Assembly (NCBI GenBank): GCA_051294375.1
Contig: CM119266.1
Span: 18,586,087 to 18,650,086 of the forward strand
Length of the DNA stretch: 64,000 bases
From: Paraspadella gotoi
Taxonomy: Eukaryota > Chaetognatha
Reading direction: 5' to 3'
The notes under the pieces are model-generated. The model saw only the letters and a list, made by a program, of their open reading frames with translations. It made no database searches and was not told the DNA's origin. A program made the translations under genes and the position numbers. This document shows, piece after piece, positions 1-12,126 of this stretch (positions are counted from its first letter, which is position 1; the number at the start of each line of letters is the position of its first letter).

Positions 1-180
1 GCTGCTTCTTGCTACAGTGATATTTGTTTCCTCGACTTTAAAGACTTCATTTAATGACCTTTTTGAATCCCAAATAAGCGAGACCCCCGGAGATTTAGAT
101 AGAAAACCATAAATGTATATTTTTTTTCGTTTTCTTCTCTTCGAAATTATTTTTCATTGATATCGGCCATAAAGGCGAAC

Positions 181-253
181 AACATTAACATTAACATTAA
201 CAACATTAACATAAAGGCGAACAACATTAACATTAACAACATTAACATTAAAA
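181..253. repeat. AACATT hexamer minisatellite
   Basis: Irregular tandem copies of AACATT and ACATTAAC are interrupted by AAAGGCGAAC. The reverse-complement version (TTAATG/TTGTTAATG with TTCGCGCTTATG) occurs at 2573-2655 and again at 10592-10674, as expected if the array belongs to the inverted-repeat element. Confidence 0.75.
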
Positions 254-330
254 AGAGATCTCAGAAATCTTAATTTATGTTAAATGTTAAAATATCAATT
301 TATCAAGGTGCATCATTGAAGAGTTAGAGT

Positions 331-403
331 GGAGAGAGAGAGAGAGAAGAGAGAGAAGAGAGAGAGAGATGGGAGAGGAGAGGAGAGAGAGGAGAGAAGA
401 GAA

Positions 404-434
<31 letters not shown>

Positions 435-436
435 AA
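331..436. repeat. GA microsatellite
   Basis: Interrupted (GA)n with GAGAAG and GGAGAGG variants. Its partner in the opposite arm is the CT tract at 2411-2500. The arginine/glutamate frames it creates are repeat translation, not genes. Confidence 0.9.
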
Positions 437-691
437 GCTAAATGTCCGTCCAATGATCGCCTCCCGTGAGAGTCTAATTCTCGCTATAATTGAAAATAAA
501 TTTCGCAACATTTCTTCTCCGGTTTTAGGTCGTTCGGTCGGTCTGTCAATCTGGGTTTTCTAAGGCAATTTTTGACTATAAACTCTACAGGACTCAATGC
601 GTTTTAAACGAGACAACGACGACGACGACGACGACGACGTCGATGATGATATTTTGCTGATGATTAAGGTGAAGATAATGATAATAATAAT

Positions 692-865
692 NNNNNNNNN
701 NNNNNNNNNNNNNNNNNNNNNNNNNNNNNNNNNNNNNNNNNNNNNNNNNNNNNNNNNNNNNNNNNNNNNNNNNNNNNNNNNNNNNNNNNNNNNNNNNNNN
801 NNNNNNNNNNNNNNNNNNNNNNNNNNNNNNNNNNNNNNNNNNNNNNNNNNNNNNNNNNNNNNNNN
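692..865. other. Assembly gap, 174 N
   Basis: Run of N inside the left inverted-repeat arm, flanked by ATAATAATAAT and TGATGATTATG, so it probably hides an ATR trinucleotide array. Confidence 0.95.
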
Positions 866-905
866 TGATGATTATGACGACCATTAAGGTGGAACAGGTT
901 GAAAC

Positions 906-1127
906 TTGAAGTCCGGTAATTTTTAGTAAAGTGTTTATTAGTAAGAGATCATAAAAATTTTATCAGTAAAAATGATCAAAAACTATAAAAAAATTTTAAT
1001 GATGATAATAATAAGAATTTTCTTAGGTTTTTTAAATTTTTGACCCATTTATCATAAAAAAATTTTTATAGTTATAATAATAAATTTTATTTAACTTTTT
1101 GANNNNNNNNNNNNNNNNNNNNNNNNN
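906..1127. other. AT-rich spacer ending in a 25-N gap
   Basis: Unremarkable AT-rich sequence, then a 25-N gap at 1103-1127 immediately before the first copy of the 7.4-kb duplication. Gaps of exactly 25 N recur at 8759, 17395, 20059, 31219 and 50350, so 25 N looks like a fixed join size rather than a measured distance. Confidence 0.85.
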
Positions 1128-2076
1128 TCCTACAGCGCGAAAAGAATGTAGCGAAAGGGAAACGCAATTTGAAATGAAGGATAAAGGCTTATCAAGCTAA
1201 ATTAAATAATTAAACAAACACCAAACTAAGCAAGACAGGTTTAGTCCTAGTCAGTAAGGCGGGCCAAATTGAACACTTTTTATAACTTTTAATTCTCTTT
1301 CAAAAAAAAATTTTCCTTTTTCTTTATTATAAATCGATTTTCAATGTAACTTTTTGAAATTAGTTCATTGGTTGGCAACTGAAGCTTTTAAATATTTATT
1401 AATATATAACAAATGACAAAAAATTTTTTTTAACCAAATTAGTTTTTAAGAACGGATTCCTATAGAGCTTCTTTGAAAAGTTTAAAATGAAAGTTAGTAC
1501 TACAATTTTTGAAATTTTTGACAAGAAATGGTGGTTTAACAACAGAAAAAAACGTAAAAATCATAATAATCATCATCATCTGGCTGAATTTTATAGTTTT
1601 TAAAATTTGTTTTATCATAAACAAAAATTTTTAAAATTTTGTATTAATAACCTTTATCTAACTTTTAAAGCCTCGTATCAGAATCCATTAAAAATTGAAA
1701 AATTCAAAAAAATTTTTAATTTATATACGTAATAAAATAATCTTAAATGCTTCGCGTGCGCTTAATTAATAGATAATTTTTTAAAATTATTTTTATTTTC
1801 ATAATTCTCTAACAGTCACTTTATCATTATTTATTGAGAAGAACTTCTAGTTTTCACTGTTCCGCGCCTACTAGTCAGTCGTCTTTAAAAACGTAGTGAT
1901 TTTCTCTTTCCGTTTCGCCCGTATTCTTAAAGCAGATACGCCTATTATGCACTCGTATCTCCTCCTTGTCACTGCCTTGTCACCCCACAGCCATCCACTA
2001 ATCCTAGTCAACAAAAACTCGCACATTCACGTAAGGACGCTTTGGTAAGGAAAAATATAGAAAGGAAAGAATATGG

Positions 2077-2410
2077 GTTTCAACCTGTTCCACTTAATGG
2101 TCGTCCAATAATCATTCATCATCAGCATTTTCGTTCTCATTATCATTATTATTATTATTATCATTATCTTCACCCTTATCATCAGGCAAAATATCATCAT
2201 CCGACGTCCGTCCGTCGTCGTCGTCGTCGTTGTCTCGTTTAAAACGCATTGAGTCCTGTAGAGTTTATAGTCCAAAAATTGCCTTAGAAACCCAGATTGA
2301 AAAGACCGACCGAACGACTAAAACGAGAAGAAATGTTTGCGAAATTTTAATTTTTCAATTATAGCGAGATTAGACTCTCACGGGAGGCATCATGACGACA
2401 TTATTTCTTG

Positions 2411-2442
<32 letters not shown>

Positions 2443-2828
2443 GTCTCTCTCTCTCTCTTCCTTCTCTTTCCTTCCCTCCCTCCCCTTCTCTCTCTCTCGC
2501 CTCTAACTCTCAATATGCACCTTGATAAATTGATATTTAATTTAACATAAATTAAATTTCTTTGGATCTCTTTTAATGTTAATGTTGTTAATGTTAATGT
2601 TGTTCGCGCTTTATGTTAATGTTGTTAATGTTAATGTTATGTTGTTCGCGCTTATGGCGATATCATGAAAATAATTTTCGAAGAGAAGAAAACGCAAAAA
2701 AATATACATTTTATGGTTTTTTTGCTATTAAATGTCCGGGGGGTCTCGCTTATTTGGGATTCAAAAAGGTCATTAAATGAAGTCTTTAAAGTCGAGGAAA
2801 CAAAATATCACTGTCAGCAAGAAGCAGT
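2077..2828. repeat. Right arm of inverted repeat, first occurrence
   Basis: Reverse-complement partner of 1-905. In order it holds CCGTCCGTCGTCGTCG, a CT tract at 2411-2500, the TTAATG minisatellite at 2573-2655, and a unique stretch ending GCAAGAAGCAG. The second occurrence is 10096-10847. Confidence 0.8.
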
Positions 2829-2881
2829 CGAGAAAATTGGGCTCTTACTGTATAATGTGAAAACGCAAACGGTGTGGATGG

Positions 2882-2886
2882 ACCTC

Positions 2887-2917
<31 letters not shown>

Positions 2918-3200
2918 ATCTCTCTCTCCCTTCTCTCTCTCTCTCTCTCCTCGCTCTCCTGCTCTCTCTCTCTTCTCTCCTCTTCTCTCTCTCTCTTCTC
3001 TCTCTCATTTTTGACGCGAAGGGAAACTAGATGCCGTTTAGTCCTAAAAAAATCTTGCGCTTAAAGACGCGTAAAATTCCTTTCTTCTCTCTCTCTCGTC
3101 TCACCCTCTCACTCTCCCTCTCTCTTCTCTGCTCTTCTCCTCTTCATCGATCTCTCTCTCTCTCTCTCTCTCTCCTCTCTTTTTCCTATCTCTTCTCTTT
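2882..3200. repeat. CT microsatellite cluster
   Basis: Two interrupted (CT)n blocks (2882-3006 and 3089-3200) are separated by a short unique stretch. Serine/leucine frames across them are repeat translation. An identical copy is at 10901-11219. Confidence 0.9.
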
Positions 3201-3511
3201 TCCGTCGCTCTTCTCACATTTCCCAGTTTTTCAAATCGGCATTTAATAAGCCTTAGTCAAAGGTTAAACTTTTCAATGATTTATTCAAATTCAGGACCTC
3301 ATAGTAAAAGAAAAAAAGGTTTGCCTTTTTTTCGAACGAAAAACCAAAAAGAAAATTTTGCATGTTAATGAGAAAAAAAATTCCCCAAGTAGATTTCTCT
3401 TACGTACATCTTTAAGAGAAGACAAAAACTTTTCAAGCGTAAAAAAAACACAATTAACATATTTTAGCCTCTATTAAACAAAATAAAAGCCGGGACCCTC
3501 TCTGCTTACAG

Positions 3512-3891
<380 letters not shown>

Positions 3892-4107
3892 CGAACGAAA
3901 TGCCGCCACTCCCAGGGAATCGCGAGGGCGATAGACAGAGAGTGGGACTTTTGGTGATTTGTGGGCGCAGAAGTTGTGAAGCGGTTTCTGAATAGCGACA
4001 GTGATATAGAGTTAGAAGGTTTGACGATACGAGGGTTCATCACAAAAGATGGGTGTGTGGCGAAAAGACTTAAAGCTGCCTCAAACTGCTGTCCGTCGTC
4101 AGCCTTC

Positions 4108-4400
4108 GTCTCAATGGCTGAGCAGAGCTAAATCATCTCATTCCATCCGTGCGTCCGGGTTCAAATCCCTGGGTATCCCCGGTTCTGGCTAAATGGTGAC
4201 GTGCCGGTATAAACATGCCAGTGACAGGAGGCGTCCATGAGGGTCCGCAGGCCACTACGCCAGTTGGTGAGATCCCCGCGCCCGGGTATCACAAGGCTAT
4301 CCTCCCATTCGCCATAGGTGCATCAATGCAGAAGGTGGAATTCGGCGGAATAAAGGCGGTGGCACTAAAAATATTAAATGGTCAGTCAGTTTGTTTAGCT
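4108..4400 (+). mobile_element. tRNA-derived SINE candidate
   Basis: A pol III A-box-like motif (TGGCTGAGCAG, 4115-4125) and a near-perfect B box (GGTTCAAATCC, 4158-4168) sit 43 bp apart, the layout of a tRNA-derived SINE head. The acceptor-stem halves do not pair, so it is not a tRNA gene. About 200 bp of GC-normal, non-repetitive body follows, then a TTAGTTTAGTTTAGTTAG stretch and an A-rich region. The 62-residue frame starting at 4215 lies in this body and is probably incidental. The family is not recognised. The duplicate copy is at 12127-12419. Confidence 0.55.
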
Positions 4401-4589
4401 TAATTACTTAGTTTAGTTTAGTTAGTTTTTAATAGTTAATGAGTTAGTTTAATTAAGTTCAGTTTTTTTTCAGTACCAAGCTAGTTAGTAAAAAGACGTG
4501 ACCTTCGATATAAAACAAATAAAGTTAAAAAAATCAAAAAAACCGGGGCGGTTCGACCAGACGAGGAATATCTAGGGCAGACACGAAAA

Positions 4590-5110
4590 GGGCAGAAGTT
4601 GAGAGAGGGAGACGGAGGAGAGAGGAAGAGGAAGAGGAAGGAGAGAGGGAGGAAGAGAGAGAAAGAAAGAAAAGGTGCAAATGTTGGATGATGAGAATTG
4701 ATTAGAAGGTGAAATGGAAAGAGGAAAGGGGAGGAGGAAAAGGAGTGTGAATTTTGGGAATTCTAAGAAAAATTAAGGAGAAAAAGAAAAAAAGGAAATT
4801 AAGTGGAGCGGTGGTTTTTGTCTCCAGTGAAAGGGTTACGGATGCCATAACACTGGGATTAGAGGAACGAGAGAGAGAGAGAGAGGAGAGAGAGAGACGG
4901 AGAGGAGAGAGACTAACCGATAAAGCACAAAAAAGCTTGTCTGGAGAAATCGTGACAAAAACTGAAACGTGACCAGAAAACAGAAACGTTTCCGGATGAT
5001 TGAGAAGAAAAAAACAGAAAAAATTTATAAAAGAGAGAGAGAGGGGGGGAGAGAGGAGAGAGAGAGAGAGAGAGAGAGAGAAGAGAGAGAGAGGACGAGA
5101 AGAGAGAGAA
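4590..5110. repeat. Purine-rich GA/GGA region
   Basis: Mostly purine on the plus strand, with (GA)n at about 4865-4910 and 5032-5110 and GGAAGA-type runs at about 4600-4680. No gene supported. An identical copy is at 12609-13129. Confidence 0.8.
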
Positions 5111-5589
5111 CTTTTGGAATCCTGTCACGTTCCTCATCAAATAGGCAATAGACCAAAACGTTTATTCTTCTTGAACTAAATTTTTTTAACTTAAACCGTT
5201 AAAAGCCTTTAGTTGAATTTGTCAATCAAATGTGAATTAGTGTTACAAAATAAAAAATAACTTGGAAAGGGCAATATGAGGCGGAACCAAAACTGGCCAG
5301 ACATCTTAACAAAAGTAAAAAAGCCGCGCAGGTAAAAAATGGTTCCGAGTAATGAAATATCTAAAGCAGCCAACCCACCGAACTTAAAAAATATTTCTCA
5401 TTAAAATTTCATAATCATGTCGTAAAATTTCTCAGAGGAAAATAAAAGTTTCCAAAACTTTATAATTTTCTCCTTTTAAAATATCTTTTCCCAAAACTTT
5501 GAGAGTTGACTTCTCAAGCGCAAATCAATCAGAAAAAAAAAGAAATTTTAAATAAAATTTTGTCAGTGATCACTGATCAAACTTGAAAT

Positions 5590-5905
5590 CATTTACATTT
5601 CATTACATCATTGCAGATGGAATACGAACCAAAAATCACAAGATGGGCTTCATCCCATCGGGAAAACCAGACCGTGTCGATGATGCAGATGACTCTGTAT
5701 ATATACTGAATCATTTTTGTAATGATTCATTTTTTTGTCTCAATTCTGACAACCGTCTTGCGCTTGTTCAATGACATTGAAATAAAATCACACTTTGCTT
5801 TATGTTCGAAATCCCTGTCTACTATTTAAATGTGTGGCACCTTTTGGATTCGAACCCACCCTCGAAGAGACATATACATGAGCTAATTTCCTATATCAAA
5901 GGAGA
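5590..5905 (-). mobile_element. Minus-strand tRNA-like SINE candidate
   Basis: On the minus strand, a degenerate A box (TTAGCTCATG) near 5885 and a canonical B box (GGTTCGAATCC) near 5855 form a tRNA-like head. A unique body follows towards 5590 with a perfect 8-bp stem hairpin at 5709-5728 (GAATCATT/AATGATTC). The T-arm stem is incomplete, so a functional tRNA is unlikely. It ends directly against the purine minisatellite. The duplicate copy is at 13609-13924. Confidence 0.4.
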
Positions 5906-6495
5906 ATGGGAGGAAAGGAAAGAGGTGAAGCAGGAGGAGGAGGAGAATGGAGGCAGGAAAGGGAAAGGGTGAAGCAGGAGGAGGGGGAGAATGGGAGGAC
6001 TAAGGGGACGAGGTGAAGCAGGAGGAGGAGGAGAAGGGGAGGAAATGGAAGAGGTGGAAGCAGGAGGAGAAGGGGAGGAAAGGAAAGAAGGTGGAAGCGG
6101 AGGAGGATGAGAAGGGGAGGAAAGGGAAGAGGTGAAGTAGGAGGAGGGGGAATGAAAGGGGAGGGAAAGGGAAGAAGGTGAAGCAGGAGGAGGAGGTAGA
6201 ATGGGAGGAAAGGAGAGAGGTGAAGCAGGAGGAGGAAAAGGAACAGGTTGAGGAAAGGAAGAAGGTGAAGCAGGAGGAGGAGGAGAATGGGAGGAAGGAA
6301 AGAGGTGAGCAGGAGAGAGGAGAATGGGAGGGAAAGGAAAGAAGGTGGAAGCAGGAGGAGGGGAGAAGGGGAGGAAAGGAAAGAGTTGAAGCAGGAGGAG
6401 GGGGAGAGGCGGAGGAAAGGAAAGAGGTGAAGCAGGAGGAAGGAGAATGGGAGGAAGGGAAGAGAGTGAAAAAAGCAGGAGGAGGGGGAGAAAGC
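5904..6495. repeat. Roughly 40-bp purine minisatellite, about 14 units
   Basis: Imperfect tandem units share the core GGTGAAGCAGGAGGAGG followed by GAATGGGAGGAAAGGAAAGA. I count 14 occurrences of the GAAGCAGGA-like core, 35-45 bp apart. The plus strand is almost pure purine. The long minus-strand frames (206 and 259 residues of Pro/Ser/Phe/Leu) are translations of this array in two registers and should not be annotated as proteins. The duplicate is at 13923-14514. Confidence 0.85.
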
Positions 6496-6509
6496 GGAGG
6501 AACACTGAC

Positions 6510-8545
6510 AAACGCCGCGAGAAAAGGTTAGTTCGTTGAGGGTAAAAGGCAAAAAGTGCGCGAGGGTCTGTCCCCTGGAATTAAGATAAGGCGACTGCCC
6601 TGATTTGGAGAACCAGCGTTTAAATTTTAAAGTTATTCGTTGATTAGCAGATGTTCCCATCCATCTTTTTACCACTAATTCTTTCCCCCTTATTTATGAA
6701 ACCTTTGTTGTGCAAAAAAAAAAATATTAGGAAATAAACAATTAAATATTTCACTGTTTTTCTCGTAAATTGGGGGAGTTAGGAAGACAGTCTACTATGA
6801 AAACACACAATTTGCAGGCTGCGATATGTTCATGTATAATTTTATATAATTTCTTTTTTCATTTTTTTGACTTTTTGATTTTTGGGCTTATTTTATCAAA
6901 TATTAACGTATATTATTTTTGTTAAATACTACATTCAGACTTTGGACCGTACAATATAATAGAAAAGAGAGCAATAGACTAACAGATAAACATTATTTTC
7001 TTAAAAAATCATCTTTGACTAATCTTTGTAAAATATTTTATAATTTTTGGTAAATAAAAGCCAAAAAGCCGGGTGATATCTTTTTTTGTAATCTGTATCT
7101 CCTTCTGAACTCTTGCTTTTTCCTTTTCCTTTATTATTTTTTTTCTTTTCGGCTTTCCTTCTTTAACAATGCTACTGTATACAGCGTTAAAATAATCTAT
7201 CATAAGCCATAAGATTATGGTTTTAAAATATTTTTTTTGTTAAAATTTTTTGTTCTGAGGGTACTAGCCTAATTTAAAAGATAGAGAAAATTTTTATCGT
7301 ATCTATAATAAATATTAAAAAATTATAGAGCCATTATAAGACATTTTTTGTCGCATTACAAGTTATTACTTAAAAATGTAAATTTTTTTTGTTTTGAGGA
7401 TGTACTCACTATAAATTTTTTGACTCAACCCATTAGTTGGTCTCCCCTCCTATTGATTAATTTAATTTATCAGATTTAATCCGGGTTTACCTAGTTTTTT
7501 ATTTTTAAATTACCTTTTTTTCATTTCTGGTGATCAATTTTCATTATTTAACGATTTCCGCCACGATTTTTTTTTTCGTTTCATTCCTATTCACATTTTT
7601 CACAAACCTCATAAAAATTCATAGTCCCTTTTACGTGATGCCATTCTGGCTTTTGTCTCCACATTTCTTCCTCTAAGTAATTCCCGCCAATTAGCCTTAA
7701 TGTTTCTTTAATTAAAAATTTACCCAGAATGTCTCGAGTAAATAGATTTGGCGTTTCCCTGATTTGCGCGCCGCCTGAGCCGGAGAGCCCCCCTTCCCCT
7801 TCCTTTCCCCCTTCCCCTTTCCCCCCTTTTAACTTTTCGTTTCCATTGTTTGTATCAACATGACACTAATCCACTTATTTGTATCTCAACTGCCTTTAAA
7901 AATTATTCGAATGTGAATTTTAAATATTGGCAAATAAAAAAAAATTACTTCTTCCCGACAAGAAACTCCACCTAACAAATCGTTTTTAAAAAACAAGTAA
8001 TAAAACATAAAAGAAGTAAATTCCTTTTCCCTCACTTGCTTTGATATTATGTAATTTAATTATTAAACAATTATTTTCCCCCATCAGGACCTGTCGGTTC
8101 TTCTGTCATCTCCGCACAATCTATCCATTCTCGATGTTCCGAGACTCAATTCTCATCTCGGATTTTGTCAAAAAAATTCTGACATAATTGACGCGTCCTT
8201 CTTCCGTCAAACCGTTCAAGTTTAAAAATTATAATATCATAAATAATATCGAATTGAAACTTGAGAGGCGAGAAAAAAAAAAAGGTTCTGAATGTCATAA
8301 CAGTGAAGAGCTCGTGCGAAACATTGATTTGGAAAGGCATCCTTTTAGATTCTAAAAAAAATTAAGAATTAAATTTCAAAAAGATTCTAAATTTAAAATT
8401 AATTTAAATTTAAATATTTTTTTAATTTTAAAAGTTGTTTTTTTTTCTTCGAAAATGTATTTAAGCATGAATTTGTCTAATGATCTAGTTAAAACACCGG
8501 TTTTAAACAAGATTAAAAATTTTTAACGAGGAACGAAAGTTAGGC
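6510..8545. other. AT-rich region without recognisable features
   Basis: About 2 kb of AT-rich DNA with one pyrimidine run (7788-7848, CCCCTTCC-type). I see no exon with both splice signals, no RNA gene and no transposon ends. The same applies to its copy at 14529-16564. Confidence 0.6.
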
Positions 8546-8787
8546 AAAGAATAACTCCGTTTACAGCAGTCAACGATCCTTTCTCTTAGAAAACCTTTCT
8601 TCGCGAAAACCCGTTTTACCTGTAATTTGTTTGTTCAGTTTTTTGACCGAGTTGATTTTTCTGTTGAGGCCGTTTTAAGGACGGGTTTTATTAGTCTCTC
8701 TCTCTCTCTCTATCTATCTTTCTATCTATCTATCTATCTCCCTACGGCTTCATCCACCNNNNNNNNNNNNNNNNNNNNNNNNNAAGA

Positions 8788-8819
<32 letters not shown>

Positions 8820-9146
8820 TCTCTCTCTCTCTTCTCTCTCTCCTCTTCTCGCCACTGCTATCTGCTTCGGGCCTAAACAGGACGTCCTTGTTTACAACTC
8901 CTCAAAAAACCTGGAGTTTGACATCTGGTGGAATGAAGCCGTAGGGAGATAGATAGATAGATAGAAAGATAGATAGAGAGAGAGAAGAGACGACTAATAA
9001 AACCCGTCCTTAAAACGGGCTCAACAGAAAAATAATCAACTCGGTCAAAACACTGAACAAACAAATTACAGGTAAAACGGGTTTTTCGCGAAGAAAGGTT
9101 TTCTAAGGAGAAAGGATCGTTACTGCTGTAAACGGAGTTATTCTTT
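8546..9146. repeat. 601-bp foldback between the duplicated copies
   Basis: The left arm (8546-8758) is the near-perfect reverse complement of the right arm (8927-9146). Both contain an ATCT tetranucleotide block, a CT/GA run and the sequence running out to TTTACAGCAGTCAACG. The centre (8759-8926) holds a 25-N gap, a CT tract and a short unique stretch. The outer ends of the arms coincide exactly with the inner ends of the 7.4-kb direct copies. Alternatives are a foldback element or an artefact of joining two overlapping contig ends in opposite orientation. Confidence 0.9.
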
Positions 9147-10429
9147 TCCTACAGCGCGAAAAGAATGTAGCGAAAGGGAAACGCAATTTGAAATGAAGGA
9201 TAAAGGCTTATCAAGCTAAATTAAATAATTAAACAAACACCAAACTAAGCAAGACAGGTTTAGTCCTAGTCAGTAAGGCGGGCCAAATTGAACACTTTTT
9301 ATAACTTTTAATTCTCTTTCAAAAAAAAATTTTCCTTTTTCTTTATTATAAATCGATTTTCAATGTAACTTTTTGAAATTAGTTCATTGGTTGGCAACTG
9401 AAGCTTTTAAATATTTATTAATATATAACAAATGACAAAAAATTTTTTTTAACCAAATTAGTTTTTAAGAACGGATTCCTATAGAGCTTCTTTGAAAAGT
9501 TTAAAATGAAAGTTAGTACTACAATTTTTGAAATTTTTGACAAGAAATGGTGGTTTAACAACAGAAAAAAACGTAAAAATCATAATAATCATCATCATCT
9601 GGCTGAATTTTATAGTTTTTAAAATTTGTTTTATCATAAACAAAAATTTTTAAAATTTTGTATTAATAACCTTTATCTAACTTTTAAAGCCTCGTATCAG
9701 AATCCATTAAAAATTGAAAAATTCAAAAAAATTTTTAATTTATATACGTAATAAAATAATCTTAAATGCTTCGCGTGCGCTTAATTAATAGATAATTTTT
9801 TAAAATTATTTTTATTTTCATAATTCTCTAACAGTCACTTTATCATTATTTATTGAGAAGAACTTCTAGTTTTCACTGTTCCGCGCCTACTAGTCAGTCG
9901 TCTTTAAAAACGTAGTGATTTTCTCTTTCCGTTTCGCCCGTATTCTTAAAGCAGATACGCCTATTATGCACTCGTATCTCCTCCTTGTCACTGCCTTGTC
10001 ACCCCACAGCCATCCACTAATCCTAGTCAACAAAAACTCGCACATTCACGTAAGGACGCTTTGGTAAGGAAAAATATAGAAAGGAAAGAATATGGGTTTC
10101 AACCTGTTCCACTTAATGGTCGTCCAATAATCATTCATCATCAGCATTTTCGTTCTCATTATCATTATTATTATTATTATCATTATCTTCACCCTTATCA
10201 TCAGGCAAAATATCATCATCCGACGTCCGTCCGTCGTCGTCGTCGTCGTTGTCTCGTTTAAAACGCATTGAGTCCTGTAGAGTTTATAGTCCAAAAATTG
10301 CCTTAGAAACCCAGATTGAAAAGACCGACCGAACGACTAAAACGAGAAGAAATGTTTGCGAAATTTTAATTTTTCAATTATAGCGAGATTAGACTCTCAC
10401 GGGAGGCATCATGACGACATTATTTCTTG

Positions 10430-10461
<32 letters not shown>

Positions 10462-10905
10462 GTCTCTCTCTCTCTCTTCCTTCTCTTTCCTTCCCTCCCT
10501 CCCCTTCTCTCTCTCTCGCCTCTAACTCTCAATATGCACCTTGATAAATTGATATTTAATTTAACATAAATTAAATTTCTTTGGATCTCTTTTAATGTTA
10601 ATGTTGTTAATGTTAATGTTGTTCGCGCTTTATGTTAATGTTGTTAATGTTAATGTTATGTTGTTCGCGCTTATGGCGATATCATGAAAATAATTTTCGA
10701 AGAGAAGAAAACGCAAAAAAATATACATTTTATGGTTTTTTTGCTATTAAATGTCCGGGGGGTCTCGCTTATTTGGGATTCAAAAAGGTCATTAAATGAA
10801 GTCTTTAAAGTCGAGGAAACAAAATATCACTGTCAGCAAGAAGCAGTCGAGAAAATTGGGCTCTTACTGTATAATGTGAAAACGCAAACGGTGTGGATGG
10901 ACCTC

Positions 10906-10936
<31 letters not shown>

Positions 10937-11530
10937 ATCTCTCTCTCCCTTCTCTCTCTCTCTCTCTCCTCGCTCTCCTGCTCTCTCTCTCTTCTCTCCT
11001 CTTCTCTCTCTCTCTTCTCTCTCTCATTTTTGACGCGAAGGGAAACTAGATGCCGTTTAGTCCTAAAAAAATCTTGCGCTTAAAGACGCGTAAAATTCCT
11101 TTCTTCTCTCTCTCTCGTCTCACCCTCTCACTCTCCCTCTCTCTTCTCTGCTCTTCTCCTCTTCATCGATCTCTCTCTCTCTCTCTCTCTCTCCTCTCTT
11201 TTTCCTATCTCTTCTCTTTTCCGTCGCTCTTCTCACATTTCCCAGTTTTTCAAATCGGCATTTAATAAGCCTTAGTCAAAGGTTAAACTTTTCAATGATT
11301 TATTCAAATTCAGGACCTCATAGTAAAAGAAAAAAAGGTTTGCCTTTTTTTCGAACGAAAAACCAAAAAGAAAATTTTGCATGTTAATGAGAAAAAAAAT
11401 TCCCCAAGTAGATTTCTCTTACGTACATCTTTAAGAGAAGACAAAAACTTTTCAAGCGTAAAAAAAACACAATTAACATATTTTAGCCTCTATTAAACAA
11501 AATAAAAGCCGGGACCCTCTCTGCTTACAG

Positions 11531-11640
<110 letters not shown>

Positions 11641-11838
11641 AGAGTAGAGAGAAATGAATACATTTTCAAGGGATTCTGAAAATTCGAACTCATTAAAGAA
11701 AAAGTAAAAAGAACGTTTGGAAAAAAAAAAGAAAAAAAGGGGGAGACCAAAATCGATCCTGGGACCCCTAAGGCGCCGTTTAAAAAAAAATGGCTTTACG
11801 ACCGACTGTGATTTCGATCGAAGAGGGTTAAGAAATCT

Positions 11839-11883
<45 letters not shown>

Positions 11884-12126
11884 CTCTCTCTTCCTCCTCT
11901 CTCTCTCCCCCGAACGAAATGCCGCCACTCCCAGGGAATCGCGAGGGCGATAGACAGAGAGTGGGACTTTTGGTGATTTGTGGGCGCAGAAGTTGTGAAG
12001 CGGTTTCTGAATAGCGACAGTGATATAGAGTTAGAAGGTTTGACGATACGAGGGTTCATCACAAAAGATGGGTGTGTGGCGAAAAGACTTAAAGCTGCCT
12101 CAAACTGCTGTCCGTCGTCAGCCTTC

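Larger units (their letters stand above)
1..905. repeat. Left arm of a diverged inverted repeat
   Basis: Read on the minus strand this arm matches 2077-2828 in order: the CAA/CGA trinucleotide block, the GA/CT tract, an AACATT-type hexamer array and a final stretch ending at the window edge with GCTGCTTCTTGC. The arms differ by many substitutions and indels, so this is not an exact hairpin copy. A 174-N gap (692-865) lies inside the arm. No coding content is supported; the open frames here come from the GA tract and trinucleotide repeats. The match runs off the left edge, so the true length is unknown. Confidence 0.8.

Noticed and set aside
4158-4168. Functional tRNA gene
   Set aside because: The B box is good, but the acceptor stem does not pair and no cloverleaf forms; a SINE head fits better.
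4215-4403. 62-residue plus frame starting MPVTGGVHEG
   Set aside because: It lies inside the SINE candidate body, has no upstream splice or promoter context of its own, and is seen only in the two identical copies.
5904-6495. CRISPR-like array
   Set aside because: Units are contiguous and degenerate without unique spacers, in a eukaryotic context with purine-only composition.
5891-6675. Long minus-strand Pro/Ser/Leu/Phe-rich frames of 206 and 259 residues (and identical ones 8019 bp later)
   Set aside because: They are translations of the roughly 40-bp purine minisatellite in two registers; open in both, with repeat-driven composition and no splice context.
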